Shown here piece after piece: positions 45,619 to 57,484 of a stretch of 64,000 nucleotides of DNA. Under the pieces are notes generated by a model. The model made no database searches, was not told where the DNA came from, and saw only the letters and a list, made by a program, of their open reading frames with translations. The translations under genes were made by a program, and so were the position numbers. This DNA comes from Rheum nobile (taxonomy: Eukaryota > Streptophyta > Magnoliopsida > Caryophyllales > Polygonaceae), in assembly GCA_027886185.1 (NCBI GenBank), contig WOAB01000760.1:1612001-1676000 (forward strand), read 5' to 3'. The number at the start of each line of letters is the position of its first letter. Position 1 is the first letter of the stretch.

Positions 45619-48036
45619 TGTAACACCCCCAAAACTTAACCCTTTTGGAAAGGTATTACCGCCAGTGACCCCAGTGTTCCTTACCGAGATCACCCAAGGC
45701 TTTACCAAAAAAAATACAATTTATGAAATGCAATTGATACACAAAGATCAAGCATTAAATTCCAAAACATAACATTGTTGATGAAACAAGAGTTACGGGA
45801 TTACAACCCAATCCCGAATAGGTCAAAACATAGTTTAAACCAAACACAGCGAAAGACTAAGAAAGTAAGTTACAATCGGATTTATTGTCCAAAGGATCAT
45901 AACCTGATTAAAGAAATAATTAAAACATTCAAAAACCACCGCCGACTTCATAGTCCTTCTAATCTTCTGAGCTACTTCTTAACTGATGTGCCGAATCAAA
46001 CGGATGACACCAGCCAACCATGCAAGGGAAAATATTGGTTGGTTAGTCTAAATGAATAGACTAGCAAGGGAATAAAGCAGACTGGTTCGAAGCAGTCATA
46101 TTAGGTTAGACTCATCGCTTCTCGGATAATAATCGATAACGGTAGTCAACCATCATATTCCTACTGGAATAAACAAGAGGTATGCACAAGAGAAGATTCT
46201 GGAAGACTGAATCTTCACAGAAAACGACTCGAAAGAAGACTCCAACTGAAATGAGTCTTTAAGGAAGTATGACAAATCTGGAAAGTTACAGAATCATTCA
46301 ACCATGATTTAAAACCGACTGAGATGCTTCGGTTCACGACCAACCTCATCGCCTACAGCGAATCCAGATTGGAAAGAGAACGTACTACATTCAAGTCAAG
46401 ACGAGTTTTCCTAGCTGCACTGAACTTAGCTGCACTACTCGCCCAAGGTGTATTAATTATGTGCGTCAAGGTAGCACTTATCTGATTTATGTTTTAAAAA
46501 CACACATCACGTTATAGACTTTTACATGTGTACCCCACCAATTGGACGACACATCTTAGTATACGTTTCATCGAGAGTGACATATACCGAAAGGTTTGTG
46601 ACACCAGCTAAGTGTCCTGTCTCTACACACATGTGTAAGAGACCGATCATGATCATAGAATAGTACCAGATAGGGACGAGCCATCCCGATACCAGATTAT
46701 AAAGAAACGACTGGACAGAGTCCGAGTAACGTTCCTATCTAACAGTGCTAACTAAACAGTTACAGCACCACAACATTTACAGAATAAATCCACATAAAGG
46801 CCCGAAAGGCGATCACAGATAATAGCGTTGTTCTAACAGATATACAACCTATTATATGATTTTCAAAACAGTTTATCAAAACCGTTTCTAGACAAACTGA
46901 ATATTCATTCCAAATTAATTACTCAGATAAACTACTGATAATTAATGTAAATATGGAACGAAAGAGCAAGAGCGAACCGTCACTTGCCTTACTCCGCAGA
47001 ATAGTCTAAAGACGTCACTGGATTCCGGGCTCGACACGGTATAGTTCCGACAGCACAACAACCTTCGAGTCGACCCATAAAAGGAACCCTAAGTTAGATC
47101 CGACATAAACAGTACGAATCTAAACACGGCGAAAGATCACGAAAGGAAAGACGCCACGACGACAACCGACCAAGTCAAAGCCACGAAGGCATTCTGGGCA
47201 CTAGCGGCGGTCGCTGTTCTTGGCGGCGGTTGCCGTGAAGAACACGACGGTCGCCGTGAAGAACACGGCCGACTGAAACGAGAGAAAACTCACCCCAAAA
47301 CACGAGCGGTTTGGCCTCCTTCGACTTGCTTTGGCTTCTAACCTCCAAGGCTAACCAAAAGCTTCACAAAGGCACTCTGGAAACACACCAAGGCAACACC
47401 GGCGAGACCTCCGGCGAGCACAAGAAAACCGGCGAAAACAAAACTCCGGCGAGAGGCGAATTTGGCAGCGATTCAGGGTTGTAGATGACCCAAAACCCAT
47501 GCCCAAGCTCACCTATTTATAGGCAAACCCCAAGGAGTGAGCTGCAAACCCTCAGATGCGGCAACCGACGCAACGGCGCGCCTTGAACGACGCCGGCGAC
47601 CATCGGGCAAAGCCCACTGGACAATCACGGCGGTCGCCGTATTTTTGCCTACAGCGGGCACGCGGCGGTCGCCGTAAATACGGCAGTCACCGTCGTTAGG
47701 CCTGTCGCGGCCAGCTAGAAGCTGACACGCTGACATCTCGGGCCCAACCACGGCGGTCGCCGTTTCTGAACGGCGGTCGCCGTTTCCCCCTTTTCCCGCC
47801 CATTCGGCTTTGAACGAGCATGACGATAAACCGGGATAAAAATTATCGTACGCGAACGACAAATTTAAAATTCAAGGCACCTTGTCTGTATATTATTTCA
47901 CTGAGAAAAATATTACAGATATAGAGCACATTACAGAATGTCTCAAGCTACCTGAATTAAATCCGACGTACACAACGGGTACTCGGGAAAATTCCATAAT
48001 TCCCAAAATAACCTTACAAAAATACGGGGTATCACA
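45619..48036 (-). repeat. Gypsy 3' LTR, 2418 bp
   Basis: On the plus strand it runs from TGTAACACCCCC to GGGTATCACA. It differs from its partner by scattered substitutions and one fewer copy of a 21-bp unit (GGCGGTCGCCGTGAAGAACAC) near 47230-47270. A TATA box and GC-rich motif arrays are listed separately. Confidence 0.95.
47205..47800 (-). promoter_or_regulatory. TATA box flanked by GC-rich CGGCGGTCGCCGT arrays (3' LTR)
   Basis: A minus-strand TATA box CTATAAATAG lies at 47513-47522. Upstream of it (47618-47790 in plus coordinates) at least five CGGCGGTCGCCGT-type motifs occur. Downstream (47205-47275) there are three more. The motif is near-palindromic. Inferred to be U3/R promoter architecture; the same layout appears in the 5' LTR (TATA at 56127-56136). 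Confidence 0.6.
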
Positions 48037-48055
48037 TCTCCTCCCCCTTACAAGA
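48037..48055 (-). other. Polypurine tract of the Gypsy element
   Basis: Reversed, the sequence reads TTGTAAGGGGGAGGAGA directly before the 3' LTR. This is the expected second-strand primer. Confidence 0.85.
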
Positions 48056-48072
48056 AGTTTCGACCCCGAAAC

Positions 48073-51000
48073 TTAGGTCGAGAATAACTCGGGAAAACGC
48101 CTGAGCATATCTGACTCGGTTTCCCACGTCTCCCAAGTAACTTCTTCGGTCCCTGACTTGGACCACAACACTCGTACCAACGGCACGATCTTGTTGCGCA
48201 AATGCTTCTCCCGACGCTCCAAAATGCGCACGGGCAACTCTTCATAAGTACCATTAGCTTGAACCTCGATGTCCTCGTAACTAAGCACATGAGACTCATC
48301 TGGCACATACTTTCTGAGTAAAGACACATGGAACACGTTATGCACCGGGTGAGCCGATGGCGGCAACGCCAAACGGTACGCTAGAGATCCCACTCTATCC
48401 AAAATCTCGAATGGTCCCACGTAGCGAGGGTTAAGCTTCCCACGCTTACCAAATCTGAAAACTCCTTTGGAAGGCGACACCTTGACAAAAACCTTGTCAC
48501 CGACCTCGAACTCGACAGTCCTGCGCTTCCGATCTGCGTAGGACTTCTGTCGACTCTGAGCGGTCAACATTCTTTGTCTGATCAAAGCAATGTATGAAGC
48601 CGTCCTTTCGACCAACTCTGGTCCAAGTAGAATTTTGTCGGCATTATCGTCCCAATAAATCGGAGATCTGCATCTGCGACCATACAAAGCTTCAAACGGA
48701 GCCATCTTGATTGTAGCATGCCAACTATTGTTGTACGTGAACTCAATCAGACTCAGCTGTCCTTCCAGCTAGTCGGACGATCGAGCACACAAGCTCTAAG
48801 CATATCCTCCAGAGTCTGGATGGTCCTTTCAGACTGGCCATCTGTCTGAGGATGAAACGCTGTACTGAACCTCAACTCGGTTCCCATAGCCTTATGAAGT
48901 TCCTTCCAGAATCTTGACATGAAACGACCATCTCGGTCCGATACAATGGTCTTAGGAATGCCATGTAAGCGGACAATCTCCTTCTGGTAAACTTCGGCTA
49001 GCTTTTGGGTTTCCCATGTGGTCTTGATGGCTATGAAATGAGCACTCTTCGTAAGCCTATCCACAATTACCCAGATAGCATCTCTCTGACTTCGAGTCTT
49101 GGGTAGCCCAGTGACGAAGTCCATGGAAATGTCCTCCCATTTCCATTCTGGCACGGGGAGAGGTAGCATCTCACCACCTGGTCTGCGGTGTTCGATCTTG
49201 ACTTTTTGGCAAGTTAAGCACTTTGCCACAAAGTCTGCTACGTCCCACTTTATGTTTGGCCACCAAAACTTCTTCCTGAGATTCTTGTACATCTTGCTAG
49301 AGCCAGGATGCACAGAATAAGCAGATGAATGAGCTTCTCTCATCACCAACTGACGAAGACCTTCTGTGTCAGGCACACAGATCCGATCCTGAAACCAAAG
49401 TGATCCATCATCCTGAACCACAAAACTGGGAGCTTTCCCATCCATCACTTCACTGCTTAACTTTACCAAGATGATGTCATCGACTTGCTTTTCTTTGATT
49501 TGATCCAGGAGTGTAGCCTGAATCTCCATCATACTCAGGTACCCTCTACGCTGGTCATATAAGACTTCAATGTCGCATGACTCTTGGTTTAGCTTGGTCT
49601 GAGCAGTAAGCAACGCAACCACAGTCTCGTGCGTTGTCTTCCGGCTTAGCGCATCAGCTACTACATTAGCCTTGCCCGGATGATACAACAACTCCATGTC
49701 GTAGTCCTTGAGCAACTCTAGCCAGCGGCGTTGTCTCATATTTAGCTCCTTCTGAGTAAATATATACTTGAGACTTTTGTGGTCAGTGAAGACTTGGCAT
49801 CTTATACCATAGAGGTAATGCCTCCAAATCTTCAGCGCAAAGACAACCACTGCTAACTCAAGATCATGGGTCGGATAGTTTTCTTCGTAAGTCTTGAGTT
49901 GTCTAGATGCGTAAGCAATGACTCTGCCCCTTTGCATCAAAACACAACCAAGGCCACACTTGGAAGCATCATTATAGACCACATAATCGTCATTCCCCTC
50001 TGGGAGTGCTAACACGGGTGCCGAGGTCAACCGTCGCTTCAACTCCTGGAAACTGACCTCGCACTTGTCATTCCAGACAAACTTCTTGTGGACTTTGCGG
50101 AGTAGATTGGTCATCGGTAGAGCGATCTTTGAAAATCCTTCTATAAACCTTCTATAATACCCGGCAAGTCTAAGAAAACTGCGCACCTCCTTCACATTCT
50201 GGGGCTGTGTCCATTTGGCCACCGCTTCAATCTTTTGGGGATCAACCATAACCCCATTTTTATTGATCACGTGGCCTAAGAAAGCCACTTCCTTCATCCA
50301 GAATTCACATTTAGACAATTTAGCATAAAGCTGATGTTGTCTAAGGATCGACAAGGAAATCCGTAGATGTTCCTCGTGGACTTCTTTATTCGGAGAGTAG
50401 ATCAAAATGTCGTCGATGAAGACCACCACGAACTTATCCAAGTACTGGTGAAAACATCGGTTTATCAAATCCATAAAGACAGCTGGAGCATTTGTAAGCC
50501 CAAAAGGCATCACTACGAACTCGTAATGACCATATCTGGTCCTAAACGCAGTTCTAGGAATGTCCTGCTCCCGAATCCTGAGTTGATGATATCCAGATCT
50601 TAAGTCGATCTTGGAGAACACCTTTGCTCCTTGCAACTGGTCCAACAAGTCATCAATCCTAGGCAAAGGATACTTGTTCTTGATCGTCACCTTGTTCAAC
50701 TCTCGATAGTCGATGCAAAGTCGGAACGATCCGTCCTTCTTTTTGACGAATAGTACCGGAGCACCCCACGGCGATGCACTCAGCCTGACATAACCTTTGT
50801 CAAGAAGATCTTCAAGTTGATTCTTCAACTCTTGCATCTCAGCTGGAGCCATCCGATACGGGGATTTGGAAATCGGCGTCGTACCAGGCTCGAGATCAAT
50901 TGAAAACTCTACGTCACGATTTGAGGGTAATCCTGGAATTTCTTCCGGAAAGACATCCGAAAATTCCCTAACTATAGGAATATCAAGAACCTCAGGTCCA

Positions 51001-51425
51001 TCCCCCTCGGGCGAATCCAAGTAGCAAAGGTACCCGACACATCCTTGTCGTAGTAGCTTAAACGCAGTCATCGCATTGATCAGCTTGCCGTTATCAGCGT
51101 CATTTCGACCTTTGAACTTGCACACGAATTGGCCCCCGGATGACACCGTCACCGTTCTTGAACTGAAGTCGATCACCGCCTTGTGACGCGTCAGCCAATC
51201 TATACCGAGAATAATGTCGTATGGAGCCATGGCTATGCAGATTAAATCTGCCTCGAATTCCTTACCCTGAATGGTAATCGGAAAGTCGGACAAATGCTTG
51301 GTTCCCACCAAACGTTCTCCATTAGGAAGATTAACGACGAAAGGGTCGCACAAATCATTGCACACTAAGTCTAACTTGCTAACACAACTATCCGAAATAA
51401 AGGAATGCGTAGCACCAGAATGCAC
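48073..51425 (-). pseudogene. Gypsy pol (protease, RT, RNase H, integrase)
   Basis: Pol makes and integrates the cDNA. From the N terminus: protease-like SGATHSFI (near 51405), where the residue before SG is His rather than the catalytic Asp. RT follows with SPWGAPVLFVKKKDGSFRLC (near 50740), SKIDLRSGYHQLRI (near 50590) and FIDDILIY (near 50410). RNase H has VYNDASKCGLGC (near 49965). Integrase has HHCC residues (HPGSSKMYKN, then CLTCQKVK) and a core with MDFVTGLP, SDRDGRF and SERTIQTLEDML. A one-base deletion near 48769 shifts the frame; the rest of integrase continues from about 48767 (MAPFEALYGRRC at 48705) to the stop at 48073. The long uninterrupted 890-codon stretch shows recent origin. 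Confidence 0.9.
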
Positions 51426-52783
51426 ACTGAAGTAGAGTGAAGGTATATAGTACCTTGAGCAATCAGAGCGTTGGGTCCATCTGCCTCACGCATCTCGTAC
51501 AAGCGTTGGCCTTGACTTCCAGAAGCAGTTGGGGCCTTTCCCCTGTTCTGAGCAGTCGTCTGCACTGAAGGGCTAGGAGTCTCGGCATGCTTAAACCTAG
51601 GTCGGTTGCTCTGATGAACTGACCCTTGCTGCGACTCTACTCCCTTCTGCTTTCCCTGCTTGCAGAACTTTTGCAGATGACCATCACGTCCACACCCAAA
51701 GCATGGCCTCCTCTCCTTCCGACACTCAGTGCTCTTGTGCCCAGCAGTACCGCAGTTATAACACTGAACTGAACTCCTGGTATGCCCTGACTGCTGAGTC
51801 GATCCCCCTTGCGTCATCTCCGTCTTAGCTCGGCCGGACTTGGCGAAGTTAGACGGTGGCGCGGGGCGCTTAAAACCACCTCCCTGGTTCTGATTCTGCA
51901 TCGACTTCTGTCGGTTGCGCCTCTTGGTCGACTCCTCGAGAGTTACCTCCAGCTTATAGGCACAATCCACATACTGCTCCAAGGTAGAGCATGTGTGGTG
52001 CACCATTAATGGCTTGATATCCGGGTTCATCCACTCGTGGAAGTACCAGATCTTTTGAGCCTCGCTGGTGATCTCTGCAGTGGCGTACTGTAGAAGATGG
52101 TTGAACTTAGATGCCAACTCGGTCACTCTCAGACCATCAGTCTGAGGGTACAAGAACTCTTTATGCTTTTCCTCTCTCATAGCACGAGAGAAAAAGCGAT
52201 CAACCATCTTGGTCTTGAACATCGACCAAGTCAACACTGGGCTCTCAGCCAAACCAGTGCTCTCCCACCACTCGCTAGCCTCCTCCTTCAGCTGAAGAGA
52301 AGCGATATGGACCTTCTCGGCCTCCGTACACTCCACGTTCCTGAACAGCCTCTCCATATGGGAGAACCAATGAGTCACTGCCACTGGCTCCCCTTTCCCG
52401 TTATAGCAGTCGGGTCTCATGGAAGTAATGGTCTTAAGAACGCGACCATAGCTGTCCCTCGCCCTAACGGCAGTCTCTTCAATCACAGGGTTTCTGGGTT
52501 CCACAACATCAGAAACCGCTGCATGAATAGGCACTTCTTGTGCTTGGGGCGCACTTGGTCTCAAGACATCTGTAATAGCCTGCATCACGATCCCACGGAT
52601 TGCCTCAACAGCTGCAGCGTCAAACAGCGTCGACGCTTGGGTCTGATCTTGACCTTCACGCCTCTGCTAGACGTGAGACTCAGACTCGTGTTCATCCTGA
52701 ACACTTCTTCCTGCTGGTCTGGGGTTTTGGCTGGTCCCAGCACCGGCTCGAGTCGAGTTTCTCGTGCTTCTTGGGTTCACCAT
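51371..52783 (-). pseudogene. Gypsy gag with one internal stop
   Basis: Gag forms the virus-like particle and binds RNA. The frame starts MVNPRSTRNSTRAGAG at 52783. An in-frame TAG lies at 52667-52669, after which the frame is open to 51371. The retrotransposon gag domain is seen as HWFSHMERLFRNVECTEAE, then LKEEASEWWEST. Two CCHC zinc knuckles follow: CYNCGTAGHKSTEC and CFGCGRDGHLQKFC. An indel at the gag-pol junction (about 51420) puts pol in another frame and shifts the gag end into an aberrant tail. Confidence 0.9.
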
Positions 52784-53072
52784 CTGTTTACCGATCCAAT
52801 TCCAAGCATTCAATACATTAATATTATGCAACATACTTATGCAATATATCAATGTAAATAAATCACTCAGAATAGATCAACTTGGTATTTTATAGATGAA
52901 CCTTCGAATTCTTACACAAGTTACACATAAGTTTATCATTCGAGCGTTAGGACAACATTGCTCGAAGATAAAAGTGTTTCTCAAAGTACTTGCCGCAATA
53001 CTGAAATATTACACAAAGTATAACTTGGAAAACTAAGAAACGAACTACTACGATAGGCAATGCCACTCCTCC

Positions 53073-53999
53073 TCAAGGCATTCCAAAACGTCTCCCATAC
53101 GACTGGCTACTCGTGCATGGTCTCTTCGGGCTAGGCTCACCATCGAGCTCTGGCGATGGGTTTCGCACCCTGCTTGACCCTAAAGCACATAGTCCTAGCT
53201 CAGTCATGGTAAAGTATGGGTCGTCCATGACTGGTCCTCCTATTCCAGCCCTCCTCTGAGTACTGGCGATCAGCTCATCCCTCTGACGCTGCTGTTCTGC
53301 GGAGATTACCTCGCTCTGGCGGAGAATCTCCTACAGCTCGGATTCCGACCTCCATCTCCTTGGAGTAGGGATAGGCTGAGATTCCCTGTCACTTCTCCCA
53401 ATACCGTACTCGGTATACAGTGCCTCCCAATCAGCTTCTGACATGGGTGCGTATTCTGGCACTGGTGACAATCCTGTACCGGGCTCCTGATTCTGCCCTC
53501 CAAGGTCCAACTCTGGATCCTCTTCTGGATCATCCTCTATGAGATCCTCATCCTCGGGATCATCCTCGATGGGATCCTCTTCCTCGGGATCATCCTCGAT
53601 GGGATCCTCATCCTCGGAATCATCCTCGATCATCTCCTCGTCCTCGACAGGATCTTGCTCAAGCATCTCCTCTTCCTCCTCCTCGTACTCGATCTCCTCG
53701 GGAATTGGTCCCAGTAGAAAATCGTCTTGGTAAACCCCTTGTTCATACCTTGACAACTCGTCTTCCTGCTCTCATTCTTGTACTCCCTCCACCCTTGGTG
53801 GCGGCACAGGTGCAGGTCTAGGGACCATAGCATTCCTGGCTATAAGGACAACCGACTCGGGGAGAACGTGCTTGACGTCTTCGGGTGGGCTACTCGGGCC
53901 TCCAACCTCGAAACATCGCTGAGGTAACGGAAAATCTAGCCTCGGCTGATCCGACTTGGCGTCTTCCGACCCCCTACCAATAGAAAAGCAGACACCCAT
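53073..53999 (-). pseudogene. Extra ORF between PBS and gag: acidic, myristoylation-like start
   Basis: The minus-strand frame from ATG 53999 to TGA 53073 is 309 codons with two in-frame stops (53772-53774 TGA, 53331-53333 TAG). The N terminus MGVCFS fits a myristoylation signal (Gly2, Ser6) with a palmitoylatable Cys4. A Pro-rich stretch (PRPAPVPPPR) follows, then EEEEEE and four roughly 10-residue IEDDPEEEDP repeats (near 53520-53640), then an Arg/Ser region and PSPKRPCTSS before the end. It is not gag, protease or env by any motif I know. Gypsy elements of the Ogre group have an ORF upstream of gag, but this element is not Ogre-like in pol order. Function unknown. Confidence 0.6.
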
Positions 54000-54187
54000 C
54001 CTATCGAACAATAAGGAAGGAATTAGTCTTTCTAGACATAGAAGCAAGCTTACTATATCAGACTATAAAGAAGACACGACTATGAACGGTGTTTTTAAAT
54101 TCTTTTCAGAATGAAAATTCAGAGCCCTCTTTAAAGCATTTTGAAAATGAATAAATGGTTTATAAAAATTCCAAACCCGTTTTAAAA

Positions 54188-54208
54188 ACTTTGGCTCTGA
54201 TACCACAA
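54188..54208 (-). other. Primer binding site (initiator Met tRNA)
   Basis: Directly after the 5' LTR on the minus strand comes TTGTGGTATCAGAGCCAAAG. The part TGGTATCAGAGC is the standard plant Met-initiator tRNA primer site. Confidence 0.9.
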
Positions 54209-54209
54209 C

Positions 54210-56650
54210 TGTAACACCCCCAAAACTTAACCCTTTTGGAAATGTATTATCGCCAGTGACCCCAGTGTTCCTTACCGAGATCACCCAAGGCCTTACCAAA
54301 AAAAAAATACAATTTATGAAATGCAATTGATACACAAAGATCAAGTATTAAATTCCAAAACATAACATTGTTGAGGAAACAAGAGTTACGGGATTACAAC
54401 CCAATCCCGAATAGGTCAAAACATAGTTTAAACCAAACACAGCGGAAGACTAAGAAAGTAATTTACAATCGGAGTTATTGTCCAAAGGATCATAACCTGA
54501 TTAAAGAAATAATTAAAACATTCAAAAACCACCGTCGACTTCATAGTCCTTCTAATCTTCTGAGCTACTTCTTAACTGATGTGCCGAATCAAACGGATGA
54601 CACCAGCCAACCATGCAAGGGAAAATATTGGTTGGTTAGTCTAAATGAATAGACTAGCAAGGGAATAAAGCAGACTGGTTCGAAGCAGTCATATTAGGTT
54701 AGACTCATCGCTTCTCGGATAATAACCGATAACGGTAGTCAACCATCATATTCCTATTGGAATAAACAAGAGGTATGCACAAGAGAAGATTCTGGAAGAC
54801 TGAATCTTCACAGAAAACGACTCGAAAGAAGACTCCAACTGAAATGAGTCTTTAAGGAAGTATGACAAATCTGGAAAGTTACAGAATCATTCAACCATGA
54901 TTTAAAACTGACTGAGATGCTTCGGTTCACGACCAACCTCATCGCCTACAGCGAATCCAGATTGGAAAGAGAACGTACTACATTCAAGTCAAGATGAGTT
55001 TTCCTAGCTGCACTGAACTTAGCTGCACTACTCGCCCAAGGTGTATTAATTATGTGCGTCAAGGTAGCACTTATCTGATTTATGTTTTAAAAACACACAT
55101 CACGTTATAGACTTTTACATGTGAACCCCACCAATGGGACGACACATCTTAGTATACGTTTCGTCGAGAGTGACGTATACCGAAAGGTTTGTGACACCAG
55201 CTAAGTGTCCTGTCTCTACACACATGTGTAAGAGACCGATCATGATCATAGAATAGTACCAGATGGGGACGAGCCATCCCGATACCAGATTATAAAGAAA
55301 TGACTGGACAGAGTCCGAGTAACGTTCCTATCTAATAGTGCTAACTAAACAGTTATAGCACCACAACATTGACAGGATAAATCCACATAAAGGCCCGAAA
55401 GGCGATCACAGATAATAGCGTTGTTCTAACAGATATACAACCTATTATATGATTTTTAAAACAGTTTATCAAAACCGTTTCTAGACAAACTGAATATTCA
55501 TTCCAAATTAATTACTCAGATAAACTACTGATAATTAATGTAAATATGGAACGAAAGAGCAAGAGCGAACCGCCACTTGCCTTACTCCGCAGAATAGTCT
55601 AAAGACGTCACTGGATTCCGGGCTCGACACGGTATAGTTCCGACAGCACAACAACCTTCGAGTCGACCCATAAAAGGAACCCTAAGTTAGATCCGACATA
55701 AACAGTACGAATCTAAACACGGCGAAAGATCACGAAAGGAAAGACGCCACGACGACAACCGACCAAGCCAAAGCCACGAAGGCATTCTGGGCACTGGCGG
55801 CGCTCGCTGTTCTTGGCAGCGGTCGCCGTGAAGAACACGGCGGTCGCCGTGAAGAACACGGCGGTCGCCGTGAAGAACACGGCCGACTGAAACGAGAGAA
55901 AACTCATCCCAAAACACGAGCGGTTTGGCCTCCTTCGACTTGCTTTGGCTTCTAACATCCAAGGCTAACCAAAAGCTTCACAAAGGCACTCTGGAAACAC
56001 ACCAAGGCAACACCGGCGAGACCTCCGGCGAGCACAAGAAAACCGGCAAAAACAAAACTCCGGCGAGAGGCGAATTTGGCAGCGATTCGGGGTTGTAGAT
56101 GACCCAAAACCCATGCCCAAGCTCACCTATTTATAGGCAAACCCCAAGGAGTGAGCTGCAAACCCTCAGATGCGGCAACCGACGCAACGACGCGCCTCGA
56201 ACGACGCCGGCGACCATCGGGCAAAGCCCACTGGACAATCACGGCGGTCGCCGTATTTTTGCCTACGGCGGGCACGCGGCGGTCGCCGTAAATACGGCGG
56301 TCGCCGTCGTTAGGCCTGTCACGGCCAGCTAGAAGCTGACACGCTGACATCTCGGGCCCAACCACGGCGGTCGCCGTTTCTGAACGACGGTCGCCGTTTC
56401 CCCCTTTTTCCGCCCATTCGGCTTTGAACGAGCATGACGATAAACCGGGATAAAAATTATCGTACGCGAACGACAAATTTAAAATTCAAGGCACCTTGTC
56501 TGTATATTATTTCACTGAGAAAAATATTACAGATATAGAGCACATTACAGAATGTCTCAAGCTACCTGAATTAAATCCGACGTACACAACGGGTACTCGG
56601 GAAAATTCCATAATTCCCAAAATAACCTTACAAAAATACGGGGTATCACA
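54210..56650 (-). repeat. Gypsy 5' LTR, 2441 bp
   Basis: Partner of 45619-48036. It has an additional 21-bp unit in the GC-rich array near 55820-55880 and a TATA box CTATAAATAG at 56127-56136 in minus orientation. It ends at the TGGGG duplication. Confidence 0.95.
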
Positions 56651-56655
56651 TGGGG

Positions 56656-57468
56656 TCCGTCCGCGCGCGCACCTGGGCGCGTGATAGCTCTATGACCCGC
56701 TCATTGACGGCGAAGGACGAAGAGGGAATAACGGGAGTGCATTCGAAGAGACCAGAAGACGAAGACGCCGAGCTCGTGGAGGATGCTGAGGGGCGGCGAC
56801 CGCCGCGGGACTTACGGCGCCCGCTGGCGTAATGGTGATTTCGGGCTTCGTCTTCGGGATTCTCGGCGACCGCCGGCGTCTTCACGACGCCCGCCGTTTC
56901 TGGGCGGCGCCTGCCGCATGTCTTCCGGCGCCCGTCGTAAGGTGCCCGGCGCCCGCCGTTTGGTGCCCGGCATGGAGTTTGGCTACGACTTTTGGGCAGC
57001 GACCGTCGTTTAATTACGACGACCGTCGTTTTTCTCCGAGTTCATTCCGCATCAGCGTTTTCAAGACCCGTCGTTTTAATGAATATTTTATTATTATTAT
57101 TTTATGTTATTTCCGTTTAGACTATTTAAGACTTGGAACCCTAGTTTGTATTCTTCACGTTGAATTTAAGTAGTAAAAGTTGAGTTCGCTCCTTAGAAGT
57201 TGAGTATGCTCCTTCCTTGAATTCTAACGTCACCCCTTCGATTCCACGAATCGTTTATCCCGTAGCTCGTCGCTTCGAGCAAGTTTTACACTGTCTCTTC
57301 GGCATTCAGATCATCTCGTTGATCTTCACGTCATCTCTTGACGTAATTGAGGGTTATCTCTTTAACCCTAGGGAAGCCATCACTTTGGCTACGGAGGAGA
57401 AGAATCAATCCAGGCTTGAGGAGTCAAGATCCTGCGTTGCAGACAACACTCAGGGGTTGTTCGCATCA
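56656..57468 (+). repeat. 3' part of a plus-strand LTR
   Basis: GC-rich sequence with GGCGCCCGCCGT and CGACCGTCGTTT motifs (56790-57035) precedes a TATA-like TATTTAAG (near 57121), a leader-like stretch and an LTR-style end (TTCGCATCA at 57468). A primer site follows. The LTR start is not identified; the big Gypsy element may have inserted into its U3. Confidence 0.55.
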
Positions 57469-57470
57469 AC

Positions 57471-57484
57471 TGGCATCAGAGCCT
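57471..57484 (+). other. Primer binding site of the plus-strand LTR element
   Basis: TGGCATCAGAGCC, two bases after the presumed LTR end, is one base off the Met-initiator tRNA primer site TGGTATCAGAGC. Confidence 0.7.

Larger units (their letters stand above)
45619..56650 (-). mobile_element. Complete Ty3/Gypsy retrotransposon, 11.0 kb
   Basis: Two near-identical LTRs (45619-48036 and 54210-56650) are flanked by the 5-bp duplication TGGGG (45614-45618 and 56651-56655). The minus-strand order is 5' LTR, PBS, extra ORF, gag, PR-RT-RNase H-INT, PPT, 3' LTR. Integrase after RNase H and the FIDD-type RT mark it as Ty3/Gypsy. LTR style and PBS suggest the Tekay/Del group, but no chromodomain is recognisable. 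High LTR identity points to recent insertion, yet the reading frames carry several disabling changes. Confidence 0.95.

Noticed and set aside
48753..51425. Plus-strand frames opposite the Gypsy polyprotein (for example 52097-52861)
   Set aside because: Shadow frames of gag-pol with no recognisable domains.
52097..52861. 254-codon plus-strand frame
   Set aside because: Antisense shadow of the Gypsy gag frame, which has zinc knuckles and the gag domain on the minus strand.
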